Source of the DNA: an uncultured Paracoccaceae bacterium
Lineage (GTDB): Bacteria; Pseudomonadota; Alphaproteobacteria; Rhodobacterales; Rhodobacteraceae
DNA: 64,000 nucleotides
Direction of reading: 5' to 3'
NCBI GenBank assembly: GCA_913041145.1
Contig: CAJWHE010000005.1
Span: forward strand, 17,617-81,616
This document shows positions 17,407-26,253 of the stretch, piece by piece; the stretch's first letter is position 1; each line of letters opens with the position of its first letter. The notes under the pieces were generated by a model, which was not told where the DNA came from, did no database searches, and saw nothing but the letters and a program-made list of their open reading frames with translations. Made by a program: the position numbers and the translations under genes.

Positions 17407-18840
17407 TTATGTACCACAGAAAGTTTGCGAAACGAGATTGCCAGACTCTGGAGGGGTGTAAAGTGCTTCGTTATCCAAGGATTTTTTAAATGGGTTTTTA
17501 CTTGCAAGTAATAAATCATTAAACAATTTATAATCTCCTATGATGGCATTTTGTATTGCGTGCTCAATTAAGTGGTTGCGTGGGATAAACATTGGATTAG
17601 TCTGTGACATAACCTTAATAGGATCCTTTTCTTGCTCGAGTCTATTCGCCCATTTTATTTTCCACTCGTTTAAAAATTTCTGTGAATGATCTATCTGAGA
17701 ATTATGATTTAATACGCTCAACTCTATAAAAGTTTGAGTAAAATCTGCTTTAAAATTTGTCATAGAATTTAAAAGATCAGTAAGAAGCCCTAAATCTCCA
17801 TTTATCTCATGCGATATACCTATTTTTTTTAAAAATAAGGTTCGAAAATTGTCCTGATAAAGTTTATCAAATTTACTTAAAGAGAGTTCTGCTTTTTTAA
17901 TAGCTTCCGATTCTGTGTTATCTATAAGAGGTAGGAGTGATATGGCTAACCTTACAAGGTTCCAAACTATAACCTTTGGTTGCTCTTCATACGAATACCG
18001 GCCGTTAACATCTATTGAAGAGAATACTTTAGAGGGGATATAATCATCCATAAAAGCACACGGTCCGTAATCAATTGTAATGCCTCCTACATGCGTATTG
18101 TCCGTGTTCATGACGCCATGGATAAAACCAACCCCCATCCACTTGGAAATTAATGTAGCCTGTTTTGAAATTACGGCATCTAGAAAACCGATTGCATCTT
18201 TAGAATCAAGTGCTGGAAAGTGAATGGCGATTGAATATTTTAAAAGTTGTGAAATACTTTCAGTGTCCCTTTTAGACGAAAAGTACTCAAAAGTTCCTAC
18301 CCTAATAAGCGATGGTGCAACCCGAGTTAAAATTGCCCCTGGAAGAGGCTTTTCACGGTATACAGTTTCACCAGTAACAACAGAAGCTAGTGCGCGAGTA
18401 GTGGGAATACCAAGTTGATACATCGCTTCGCTAATAAGGTACTCTCTTAGAACAGGTCCTAGCCAAGCTCGTCCATCGCCTGACCTTGAGTAGGGTGTTG
18501 GTCCGGAGCCCTTAAGTTGAATGTCCCAATTGCTCCCATCTTTTGCCTGCACTTGTCCTATTAGATGTGCTCGTCCATCACCTAGTCTAGGAGACCAACC
18601 TCCAAATTGGTGACCAGCATAAACCTGTGCTATCGGATCGGCTCCTTTAGGTAAGCTATTTCCAGAAAACATCGCTATACCTTCTTGTGAAGATAGCCAC
18701 TTAAGGTCAAACCCTAGCTCTGAGGCTAATTCTTCATTTTGATTAATAACACTTGGAGCTTTTACAGGGGTTGGTGTGGACCTGGAAAAAAAACTTTCAG
18801 GTAATTGGGTGTAAATATTATGAAATTTTGGTGAAATCAT
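17407..18840 (-). CDS. selO: Protein adenylyltransferase SelO (YdiU family)
   Basis: A 477-residue pseudokinase-fold protein. SelO proteins transfer AMP from ATP to Ser, Thr or Tyr of target proteins and are linked to oxidative-stress defence. Diagnostic segments: YAGHQFGGWSPRLGDGRAHL, the inverted nucleotide-binding loop QLKGSGPTPYSRSGDGRAWL, REYLISEAMYQLGIPTTRAL and the metal-site region GFIHGVMNTDNTHVGGITID with YGPCAFMDDY. It ends FCGT, so a cysteine stands third from the end, where animal SelO has selenocysteine. Its ATG overlaps the stop of the nucleoside hydrolase gene by four bases, so these genes and the CorC-type gene form one leftward operon. Confidence 0.93.
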   Translation of the reverse strand: MISPKFHNIYTQLPESFFSRSTPTPVKAPSVINQNEELASELGFDLKWLSSQEGIAMFSGNSLPKGADPIAQVYAGHQFGGWSPRLGDGRAHLIGQVQAKDGSNWDIQLKGSGPTPYSRSGDGRAWLGPVLREYLISEAMYQLGIPTTRALASVVTGETVYREKPLPGAILTRVAPSLIRVGTFEYFSSKRDTESISQLLKYSIAIHFPALDSKDAIGFLDAVISKQATLISKWMGVGFIHGVMNTDNTHVGGITIDYGPCAFMDDYIPSKVFSSIDVNGRYSYEEQPKVIVWNLVRLAISLLPLIDNTESEAIKKAELSLSKFDKLYQDNFRTLFLKKIGISHEINGDLGLLTDLLNSMTNFKADFTQTFIELSVLNHNSQIDHSQKFLNEWKIKWANRLEQEKDPIKVMSQTNPMFIPRNHLIEHAIQNAIIGDYKLFNDLLLASKNPFKKSLDNEALYTPPESGNLVSQTFCGT

Positions 18841-19775
18841 AGTTTTGATAATCTCTCAACAAGTAAATCGAAAAAACGATCAGCATCCAACCCACCTATA
18901 AACATTGCATTTGGCTCCCTATCTGTCACTTTCCACCAATCAGCGACCGTCATACCCCTAGTAAGCTCAGAGCTTGTTTCAATTTCGACATTCACATACC
19001 TTCCATCGAAAATATTTGGCTCTATCAGATACGCTATTACACAAGGATCATGCAGTGGAGCACCTTTGGAACCATATTTTTCTTTATCAAAGCGTTCGAA
19101 GAAATTTGTCCACTTTGCTACCGCATCCCCTACGGGTGAGTTAATTTCTTTAAAAGCTGTTATCCGTTCCTCGGAAATTAAAGCTTTATGGGTGACGTCT
19201 AAAGGTAGGACGGTTATTTTAATACCAGAATTAAATACTATTTTTGCCGCTTCAGGGTCTACAAAAATATTAAACTCAGCAGCAGGAGTTATGTTTCCAA
19301 CTTCAAAGTACGCCCCACCCATTAGGATGATCTGTTTAACTCGCTTTGCAATATTTGGTTCCTTTAGAAGCGCCATTGCAACGTTTGTTAATGGTCCTAG
19401 TGCGCAAAGAGTTATACTGTCACTCGGATTATTTTTTATGGTATCTATTATAAAATCGACAGCATGAAGCTCCTGAATAGCCATGCTTGGCTCAGGTAAC
19501 GTGATACCATCTAAACCTGTTTTCCCATGGACATGCTCTGCTGTTACAAGAGGTCTTTTTAAAGGTTTAGAGCATCCTGAATAAATAGGTATAGATGTTT
19601 TTTTTGCTAATTCACAGATTATTCTAGCATTTTTTACAGTTAAATCGAGTGGAACATTCCCTGCGACAGCAGTAATTCCTAATACATTGATACAATCGGG
19701 AGATGCCAGTGCTAAGAGGATAGCAACGGCATCATCTTGCCCTGGATCAGTATCAATTATTATTTGTTCAGGCAT
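18837..19775 (-). CDS. Nucleoside hydrolase (inosine/uridine-preferring type)
   Basis: A 312-residue N-ribohydrolase that splits nucleosides into base and ribose for salvage. The calcium-binding aspartate cluster is at the N-terminus (IIDTDPGQDDAVAILLAL), a second family block is ITLCALGPLTNVAMALLKEP, and IILMGGAYFEVGNITPAAEFN followed by FVDPEAAKIVF is the standard substrate-binding stretch; the late aspartate is in APLHDPCVIAYL. Cytoplasmic. The start overlaps the stop of the preceding CorC-type gene by one base (TAATG), and its own stop overlaps selO, indicating coupled translation. Preferred nucleoside not determinable. Confidence 0.93.
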   Translation of the reverse strand: MPEQIIIDTDPGQDDAVAILLALASPDCINVLGITAVAGNVPLDLTVKNARIICELAKKTSIPIYSGCSKPLKRPLVTAEHVHGKTGLDGITLPEPSMAIQELHAVDFIIDTIKNNPSDSITLCALGPLTNVAMALLKEPNIAKRVKQIILMGGAYFEVGNITPAAEFNIFVDPEAAKIVFNSGIKITVLPLDVTHKALISEERITAFKEINSPVGDAVAKWTNFFERFDKEKYGSKGAPLHDPCVIAYLIEPNIFDGRYVNVEIETSSELTRGMTVADWWKVTDREPNAMFIGGLDADRFFDLLVERLSKL

Positions 19776-21085
19776 TACAATCTACCTATTTTTAATTTAG
19801 TCAATCGGTTTGACAGCTTTTGAATTACTTCAAATCTAAATCCAAGAAATGAAAAAACTTGTCCCTTTGATGGTATAGACTGTGCTTCGTGTATAAGTAT
19901 TCCAGCCAGCGTATTGGCTTCTTCGTCTGGAAGACTCCATTCAGAAATACGGTTGAAATCGCGAATTGTCATCGATCCATCAACTGTGTAACTCCCATCA
20001 GTATTCGGCTTAATAGTTTGCACTTCATCTATATCAAACTCGTCAGTGATTTCCCCTACGATTTCTTCTAAGATATCCTCAAGGGTAATCAGACCTTGAA
20101 TTCCACCATATTCATCGACAACTAGCGCAAAATGAGTTCGTAACTTTAGAAACTGTCTCATCTGATCGTCAAGAGTTGTAGTTTCGGGAACGAAGTATGG
20201 TTCTCTCATTACATCAATTATATTAAAACCTTTTAATGACTTATTTTCAGTTTTTGAAGAATTGAAATATTTTTCCATTGTTCTTAATAAATCTTTGACA
20301 TGTAAGACACCGATTATATTTTCAGGTTCATTTTTATAGACTGGAATTCTCGAGTGGGGGCTTTCTAAGCACTGACGAATTATTGTTTCGGGAAGTGCAC
20401 TTCCATCTATCATTTTAATTTCGGAGCGATGTAACATTACTTCTTCAACATTTCTTTCATTTAAATCAAGTGCCCCAAGTAGTCGGTCGCGATGTTCTTT
20501 TTCAACAATCCCTTCACGTCGCCCCAATTCAAGCGTACCTGCTATTTCTTCGTGAACCGATAAGATTTGCGAGTCGGGATCTATTTTCACACCGAATAGT
20601 TTCAACAACTGCCTTACAACCCAACGAAGGGCAGATACTAACGGGGAAGTCAAAAAAATGAAAAAATTTATTGGAGATGATACTCTGGCAGCTGCTTTTT
20701 CAGGGTTTGTGATTGCGTAAGTCTTAGGAAGAACTTCGGAGAATACTAAAACAAGAACAGTCATAACCACGGTTGCTAAGAGCACTCCCGATTCTTTAAA
20801 AATATCAGTGAATAATTTTGTAGCAAGAGCCGCTGCCAATATATTAACTAGGTTATTACCTAGTAATATCGAGCCTATAAGTTTTTCGTTGTCTTCAGTG
20901 ATTTTAAGCGCTCTAGTTGCTCCAGGCTCTCCTTTGTCAGCCCTTGATCTAAGCTTTGCCCTTGATGCCGCTGTTAGTGCCGTCTCTGATCCAGAAAAAA
21001 ATGCTGATAAGAAGAGGAGCAATATTATACTGCTCCCAGTAATCAGGATATTTGAGTTAATCGAGGCTTCTAGTACGTTCATCAC
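19775..21085 (-). CDS. CNNM/CorC-HlyC family membrane protein with CBS domains
   Basis: A 436-residue protein with three parts. An N-terminal DUF21/CNNM membrane domain (about residues 1-190) shows FFSGSETALTAASRAKLRS and ILLGNNLVNILAAALATKL. A CBS-domain pair follows (about 205-345), including MLHRSEIKMIDGS and HFALVVDEYGGIQGLITLEDILEEIVGEITDE. A C-terminal CorC_HlyC domain starts near YTVDGSMTIRDFNR. The family is linked to magnesium/cobalt efflux or transport in the inner membrane. It is the first gene of the operon with nucleoside hydrolase and selO; this grouping gives no obvious common pathway. Confidence 0.93.
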   Translation of the reverse strand: MMNVLEASINSNILITGSSIILLLFLSAFFSGSETALTAASRAKLRSRADKGEPGATRALKITEDNEKLIGSILLGNNLVNILAAALATKLFTDIFKESGVLLATVVMTVLVLVFSEVLPKTYAITNPEKAAARVSSPINFFIFLTSPLVSALRWVVRQLLKLFGVKIDPDSQILSVHEEIAGTLELGRREGIVEKEHRDRLLGALDLNERNVEEVMLHRSEIKMIDGSALPETIIRQCLESPHSRIPVYKNEPENIIGVLHVKDLLRTMEKYFNSSKTENKSLKGFNIIDVMREPYFVPETTTLDDQMRQFLKLRTHFALVVDEYGGIQGLITLEDILEEIVGEITDEFDIDEVQTIKPNTDGSYTVDGSMTIRDFNRISEWSLPDEEANTLAGILIHEAQSIPSKGQVFSFLGFRFEVIQKLSNRLTKLKIGRL

Positions 21086-21245
21086 TTTAAGTGTCCATTT
21101 TGATTGAGTTGCTAAAGTTTAATAATTAATTGAAGGAATTGATGACAATATTATAAAATTTCAAAGAAAACCAGACTCATGATTTATAGTAATATAAAAT
21201 GTTACTTTAATGTTTAAAAACTACTTTATACCTATTACCTAATTA

Positions 21246-22184
21246 CTATATTTTTGATAGTGGATGATGATTAAACACTAGGCTCTTTAACCTTTCATCA
21301 AGTACATGAGTGTATATCTCTGTGGTTGATATATCAGTATGCCCTAGGAGTGTCTGTATAGTTCTCAGATCAGCACCATTACCAAGAAGGTGGGTGGCGA
21401 AGGCGTGACGTAGAGTATGGGGGCTTACTTTCTTAGGATCAATATTTGAGCTTAGGGCTATTTCCTTTACAAGTTTATAAAAACGATGGCGAGTGAGGTG
21501 GCCGTTAACGCTACTTGAGAAAAATAAAAACTTTGAGGTTGAACCTTTTTGTTTTCTAATTAGAGCATCCATTCTATCTCTTAATACGAGCCACTCAGCC
21601 ATTAGAGTCCGAGAGATAGGAGTTAACGGGACCATTCTTTCTTTATTACCTTTTCCTTTTATCAAAATCATGTTGGGGTCTCCTCTAACTGCCGAGGCTG
21701 GAAGGCTTACTAATTCGGTAACACGCATTCCCGTCGCATAAAGTAAATGCATCATGCAGTGATTTCGTTTCCGGTCATTGGACGTGCGCCCAACAGTTGC
21801 AGAGACTTCTAAGAGTTTACTGACTTCAGCTGTAGTTAAAGTTTTGGGAAGCGATTTACCTTTTCTTGGACCAGAAATTTTTATTGAAGGGTTTAATTTA
21901 CACCAACCTTCATCGTAACAAAAGCTGTAGATTTTTTTAAGTGCTGATAGCCTTCTAGCTCGCGTGGAACTAGCCAACCCTACATCAGAACAATAAATAA
22001 TGTATGCCTTAATTTGGTTTTGGTCGACCTCAAGAAAGTTATAATTTTTCTTTGCTAACCAATTTGTGTAATGCTCTATGTCATGCTTGTAGGCTAGGAT
22101 CGTATTTTTAGCTGCATCAAATTCTGCAACTTGAGCATTCAAAAATTGTTCTATTAAATGCTTTAACCCCTTATTTTTATTCAT
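21246..22184 (-). CDS. xerD: Site-specific tyrosine recombinase XerD
   Basis: A 312-residue tyrosine recombinase acting with XerC at the dif site to resolve chromosome dimers. The N-terminal SAM-like DNA-binding domain covers about residues 5-95. The catalytic set is complete: first Arg in LYATGMRVTELVSLP, Lys in IKGKGNKERMVPL, His-x-x-Arg in SPHTLRHAFATHLL, His in LLGHTDISTTEIYTHV with the nucleophilic Tyr in the last part. It overlaps the upstream conserved protein gene by four bases. The position next to aroK, facing the other way, is the usual alphaproteobacterial location of xerD, which favours XerD over a phage integrase. Confidence 0.93.
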   Translation of the reverse strand: MNKNKGLKHLIEQFLNAQVAEFDAAKNTILAYKHDIEHYTNWLAKKNYNFLEVDQNQIKAYIIYCSDVGLASSTRARRLSALKKIYSFCYDEGWCKLNPSIKISGPRKGKSLPKTLTTAEVSKLLEVSATVGRTSNDRKRNHCMMHLLYATGMRVTELVSLPASAVRGDPNMILIKGKGNKERMVPLTPISRTLMAEWLVLRDRMDALIRKQKGSTSKFLFFSSSVNGHLTRHRFYKLVKEIALSSNIDPKKVSPHTLRHAFATHLLGNGADLRTIQTLLGHTDISTTEIYTHVLDERLKSLVFNHHPLSKI

Positions 22185-23725
22185 TTAACTACCTTATTTG
22201 CGAGAAGGTAGACTGACGTCTCTCTGGCTAAATCATCAAAGCCAAGAAAATTAAGCAGCCCTATACTTTCTTTTAAATTTTTAGGATCTCTTAAGTTTGT
22301 TCCTTTAAGTAAAAGTATGGAGCGTAATAATGCATCTCCGTACTTTTCCTCTGCTACCATGTCTTTATAGGCTAAGGGCACTGATTTTTCCTGTAGTGCT
22401 ATTGAAAGGGCGCTTGTTACTTTAGAGTTAGGTTTTCGTTTTAGCGCGGTGCCAAAAATTAAGTTTTGATAAATTGGTGTTAATTTTCTTTTATTTTTTA
22501 GTTTTCGCAGGCTAATTAAATCTGCTGACTTGAGAAGAAGATTTAACACGGTTTTAGAGTTTTGCTGATTGTTAGCTAGATTTAACAACTCATTAGAGTA
22601 GTGACGAATAGCTACACTCTCTAACCCTGTTTTTTTTAATTCTCTAAATAACTGAGTAAACTCCTTGGAAGTGTTCGAAGTAGGCAGTGACTTAAGTTTT
22701 TTTTCTAAATTAACAGTTAACCGAGCTCTTTTTGATAAATCACCAGTCGCATCGACCGGTATTTCTAAGTAAGTTGAAATAAGTTTTTCAAATTTTACTG
22801 CACCAGTTTTAACCAGTACTTCCGTTGCAGATGTTTTTGCTTCCCAGTTGGATTCTTCAAGTAAGGTTGAATAATGATACATTTTAGGAAGCTTATTAAG
22901 TGATAATTTTCTCCCAATTTGTTTGTAAATTCTGTAATCTAATGGAGTTATATTACTTTCCAAATCTTCAAAGCTTGAAAGTAAATTTATGTCTGGGTGT
23001 AAGAGGTTATAAAGTAAAACTTCATCTCTTAAAGGAATAATCTCCAGCGCTTCTAAAGCTGTTAGAGATAATTTTGCTTTTTTTATGCTTTTTAAAGTTG
23101 TTAAACAAAAAATTTTCTCTTTATATTTTGAGAGCTGGTAGTGCTCGAGAGTTAAAGATTTGCAGGGCTCTTGTTCAGTGTATGAAAGTAAATTTACATC
23201 AAACCATCTGTCAAAAAAATAATTACTATTTCCTTTTTCAGTGTCTAATATGAACTTTGCTTTATCTACTGCACCAAAATTTAAGAGTTTTTCAACTTTA
23301 GCATTTAGTAACTGATGACTGTTTTCATCCTCGAAAGTTTCAATGTTCTTGATGGAAAGAATTTTATAGAAAAATGAAAGAAGTGGTAGGGGGATGTCAC
23401 TATCAATTTGTGAAATCATCATATTTAAGTTTTCAAATGTAGATTTCTTTAAAAAAATTTTTGAAAGATCTAAGGGCTTCTTTTTTGTTTGGCTAATAGC
23501 TTTTGTGGAGGTGCTTGGATTTACAGGTTGAGTGGTGCTAAAGGCTGAATCAACATCAATAGATGGATTAATTAAATTAGGGATTACTTCATCGCCAAGG
23601 TAAATATCAGTTAGCCAATCAATTGCAGATAGAGGTTGTTCTTTAAGTTTGGTTTCACTGAAGCCAATACCAATTATATTAAACATGGAAAGACTAAATA
23701 AACATATAAATAACTTAATTTGCAT
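22181..23725 (-). CDS. Exported protein of unknown function, conserved upstream of xerD
   Basis: A 514-residue protein with a signal peptide (about residues 1-23, ending near GIGFSETK), so secreted to the periplasm. After it comes LSAIDWLTDIYLG, a short motif that recurs in alphaproteobacterial proteins encoded between xerD and aroK. The remainder looks alpha-helical and Leu/Lys/Ser-rich (for example KTVLNLLLKSADLISLRKLKN), possibly a helical-repeat scaffold. No catalytic motif is visible. It overlaps xerD by four bases and is itself overlapped by a 44-codon reading frame upstream, suggesting a three-gene unit. Function not known; a role in the envelope or division could be guessed from xerD but is not supported by sequence. 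Confidence 0.75.
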   Translation of the reverse strand: MQIKLFICLFSLSMFNIIGIGFSETKLKEQPLSAIDWLTDIYLGDEVIPNLINPSIDVDSAFSTTQPVNPSTSTKAISQTKKKPLDLSKIFLKKSTFENLNMMISQIDSDIPLPLLSFFYKILSIKNIETFEDENSHQLLNAKVEKLLNFGAVDKAKFILDTEKGNSNYFFDRWFDVNLLSYTEQEPCKSLTLEHYQLSKYKEKIFCLTTLKSIKKAKLSLTALEALEIIPLRDEVLLYNLLHPDINLLSSFEDLESNITPLDYRIYKQIGRKLSLNKLPKMYHYSTLLEESNWEAKTSATEVLVKTGAVKFEKLISTYLEIPVDATGDLSKRARLTVNLEKKLKSLPTSNTSKEFTQLFRELKKTGLESVAIRHYSNELLNLANNQQNSKTVLNLLLKSADLISLRKLKNKRKLTPIYQNLIFGTALKRKPNSKVTSALSIALQEKSVPLAYKDMVAEEKYGDALLRSILLLKGTNLRDPKNLKESIGLLNFLGFDDLARETSVYLLANKVVK

Positions 23726-23849
23726 CCAAATTTATCAACTTGGTAATTTGTGTTTGTTCTGGAAGGAGCATTCCAAAGTATGCATGAATTGAATTTGCTG
23801 CTACTGATATTACTAATATTATAAAAAGAAATTTTATTACTTTAAGCAT
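23715..23849 (-). CDS. Small membrane or exported protein, 44 residues (putative)
   Basis: A short reading frame starting MLKVIKFLFIILVISVAANS, with one hydrophobic segment preceded by lysines, so a membrane anchor or signal peptide. The tail has FGMLLPEQTQITKLINLDAN. It overlaps the following exported-protein gene by 11 bases in another frame, an arrangement typical of translational coupling, and that downstream gene lacks its own clear ribosome-binding site. No good Shine-Dalgarno is visible before this ATG either, so coding is uncertain. Confidence 0.45.
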   Translation of the reverse strand: MLKVIKFLFIILVISVAANSIHAYFGMLLPEQTQITKLINLDAN

Positions 23850-23973
23850 TGATAACTGGACCCATTTTTATATGATCTTACTATAGGTTAAAAACTATTA
23901 TACCAAGATTTTATTTAGTATACCACTATTTATAATTAAACTGTATTTTATTTCTTGGTTGGTTAGGGCGAAA

Positions 23974-24522
23974 ATGATTTTAAGAAAATCCATAGTTCTC
24001 GTTGGTATGATGGGTTCTGGAAAGACAGCGGTAGGAAATGCCCTTAGTAAAATACTAGCCATAGAGCACGTAGACTCTGACGAAGAAATTGTTAAGGCTG
24101 CAAATAGGTCTATTGCAGAAATTTTTGAAAGAGATGGAGAAACTTTTTTTCGCGAGAGAGAGTCAGAAATTTTAAATAGAATTTTAGATGGAAAGCCAAA
24201 AATTATTTCTATCGGTGGAGGTGCTTTTTCGTCACCTCTTAATCGGAAATTAATTTCTCATAAAGGAGTTTCCATTTGGTTGAATGCTAATCTTAATCTC
24301 CTTTGGAGTAGAATAAAAAATAATAAAACCAGGCCTTTATTAAACGTAACTAACCCTTTTGAAGTTTTAAAAAAATTAAATAGCGACAGGAGCACCATTT
24401 ATGGTACGGCTACTATTTGTGTGGAGATTCGTGAGGAATACACTATAGCTATGACCAGTAATGCTATTATTGAAAAACTGTTAAATAATTCTTACCTCGA
24501 GAGGGATACGAATGATTTCTAG
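23974..24522 (+). CDS. aroK: Shikimate kinase
   Basis: A 182-residue kinase that phosphorylates shikimate in aromatic amino acid synthesis. Walker A is VGMMGSGKTAVGNALSK, the shikimate-binding region is DSDEEIV, the FFRERESEIL helix is intact, and the glycine-rich ISIGGGAFSS plus the lid arginines (NNKTRPLL) follow. The ATG at 23974 is chosen because AGGG stands five bases before it; a TTG five codons upstream is the alternative. The gene overlaps aroB by 11 bases, the standard aroKB operon, and is divergent from the xerD group. Confidence 0.95.
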   Translation: MILRKSIVLVGMMGSGKTAVGNALSKILAIEHVDSDEEIVKAANRSIAEIFERDGETFFRERESEILNRILDGKPKIISIGGGAFSSPLNRKLISHKGVSIWLNANLNLLWSRIKNNKTRPLLNVTNPFEVLKKLNSDRSTIYGTATICVEIREEYTIAMTSNAIIEKLLNNSYLERDTNDF

Positions 24523-25624
24523 CGTAAACGTTGATCTGAAAGACAATTCCTACTCCATAAAAATAGGTAGTGGTTTTATAAAACAATTACCCATTTTTTT
24601 AAGTTCAGTTCTAAAACGAAAAAAAATTGCAATTGTAACTGATACTAATGTTGAGAAACTATATCTTGGTAGTGTTACCTCTGCTTTAGTTGAAGGTGGG
24701 TATGATGTAATATCATTAAGTCTTAAGCCTGGAGAAATTTCTAAAGATTGGTTGAATTTAAAAATAGTTATTGATTGGATTCTTGCAAACAAACTGGAAC
24801 GGGATGATTTTGTTTTAGCTTTAGGTGGAGGAGTAATTGGTGATTTAGTTGGGTTTGCGGCCTCTATAGTACGGCGAGGTATAAGATGTATTCAGATGCC
24901 AACAACTCTACTTGCGCAGGTAGATAGTTCTGTCGGTGGAAAAACAGGAATAAATTCTAAGTTTGGTAAAAATTTAATAGGTAGTTTTTATCATCCTAAA
25001 CTTGTTTTGATTGATGTTGATTTATTGAGTACACAAACACATCGAGAGCTTATGTCTGGTTTTGGTGAAGTGGTTAAATACGGTCTTCTGGGTAACTATA
25101 GTTTTTTTGAGTGGCTTGAAGTTAATGGAAAGAAAGTAATAAATGGTGATAGGGCTTCTCTGGTTGAAGTTATTTCTACATGTTGTCAAATGAAAGCTGA
25201 TATCGTTGCGCGTGATGAGAAAGAGCACGGTGATCGAGCCTTGCTAAACCTAGGGCACACTTTTGGACATAGCCTTGAAACGGCTACCGAGTATTCTGAC
25301 CGACTTTTGCATGGAGAGGGTGTTTCTATTGGGTGTTGTCTTGCATTTGATCTATCTTATAAGCTCGGTATTTGTTCTCAAGAGGAGCCAGGACGTGTTA
25401 GATCTTTTATGAAATCTCTTAATATGATGACTGATATATGGCAAATATCAGGTGAAACTCCAATTAGTGATGATTTAATGGATTTAATGAAACAAGATAA
25501 GAAAGTACGAGATGGAAGGTTACGGTTTATCATTCCTAATAATATTGGCAGCACGTTTGTAGCTGACGGGATTGATATAGACCTCGTGCGTGAGGTTATA
25601 AATAGTTCAAGCGAGAAGCCTTAG
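24512..25624 (+). CDS. aroB: 3-dehydroquinate synthase
   Basis: A 370-residue NAD- and metal-dependent enzyme forming 3-dehydroquinate from DAHP, the second step of the shikimate pathway. Visible landmarks: the nucleotide site DDFVLALGGGVIGDLVGFAA, RRGIRCIQMPTTLLAQVDSS followed by VGGKTGINSKFGKNLIG, the metal ligands in VARDEKEHGDRALLNLGHTF, HSLETATEY and LLHGEGVSIG. Its ATG lies inside the end of aroK, so the two are co-translated. Function and order agree with proteobacterial aroKB. Cytoplasmic. Meets ssb head-on 15 bases later without a clear terminator. Confidence 0.96.
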   Translation: MISSVNVDLKDNSYSIKIGSGFIKQLPIFLSSVLKRKKIAIVTDTNVEKLYLGSVTSALVEGGYDVISLSLKPGEISKDWLNLKIVIDWILANKLERDDFVLALGGGVIGDLVGFAASIVRRGIRCIQMPTTLLAQVDSSVGGKTGINSKFGKNLIGSFYHPKLVLIDVDLLSTQTHRELMSGFGEVVKYGLLGNYSFFEWLEVNGKKVINGDRASLVEVISTCCQMKADIVARDEKEHGDRALLNLGHTFGHSLETATEYSDRLLHGEGVSIGCCLAFDLSYKLGICSQEEPGRVRSFMKSLNMMTDIWQISGETPISDDLMDLMKQDKKVRDGRLRFIIPNNIGSTFVADGIDIDLVREVINSSSEKP

Positions 25625-25638
25625 CAAATAGTATGATT

Positions 25639-26100
25639 TTAAAAAGGTATCTCGTCATCTATATCATTGGTATTTGTAGACAGAGAATTTTCGTTTGAAT
25701 TTGGTGTAAAATTATCCGGAGATTTATTAAATTCTTCATTGGAGTTATTTCTGCCATCAAGCATAGTTAGGGTACCTCCAAAGCCTTGAAGTACAACTTC
25801 AGTTGAATATCTGTCTGCCCCAGATTGATCTTGCCACTTTCTAGTTTGCAAACTGCCTTCTACAAAAACTTTTGAACCTTTCTTGAGATATTGTTCGCAA
25901 ACTTTAACAAGACCCTCTGAGAAAACGGATACTGAGTGCCATTCAGTTTTTTCGCGTCTTTCTCCAGTATTTTTATCGCGCCAATTATCAGATGTAGCGA
26001 TTCTTAAGTTACATACCTTATTACCATTTTGAAAAGTTCTAACTTCTGGATCTGCGCCTAAATTTCCAATGATCATTACTTTATTAAGTGAGCCAGCCAT
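25639..26100 (-). CDS. ssb: Single-stranded DNA-binding protein
   Basis: A 153-residue SSB protecting single-stranded DNA in replication and repair. The OB-fold begins [20 protein letters not shown] and contains [32 protein letters not shown] and [21 protein letters not shown] disordered Asn/Ser-rich linker (about residues 112-145) leads to the acidic tip DDEIPF that recruits partner proteins. The ATG has AAAGGAG before it. No LexA box (GTTC-N7-GTTC) was seen in its upstream region, so SOS control is not indicated here. Confidence 0.96.
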   Translation of the reverse strand: MAGSLNKVMIIGNLGADPEVRTFQNGNKVCNLRIATSDNWRDKNTGERREKTEWHSVSVFSEGLVKVCEQYLKKGSKVFVEGSLQTRKWQDQSGADRYSTEVVLQGFGGTLTMLDGRNNSNEEFNKSPDNFTPNSNENSLSTNTNDIDDEIPF

Positions 26101-26253
26101 TTTTATTCTCCTTTAAGGGTATTCAGATATTTATGTTTATATAATATTTTATATTTTAAGTAATACAAGATCTTCTCTTAATCCAGTCCTTACATATGTT
26201 AATTTAAAACTATTTCCCTCTGTAGTAAGCGTTTTCTACTACTTAATTGTTTT

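Noticed and set aside
21246..22184. Phage integrase or integrative-element marker
   Set aside because: Sequence and position beside aroK fit the housekeeping XerD; no attachment-site repeats or phage genes nearby, including at the two tRNA genes.
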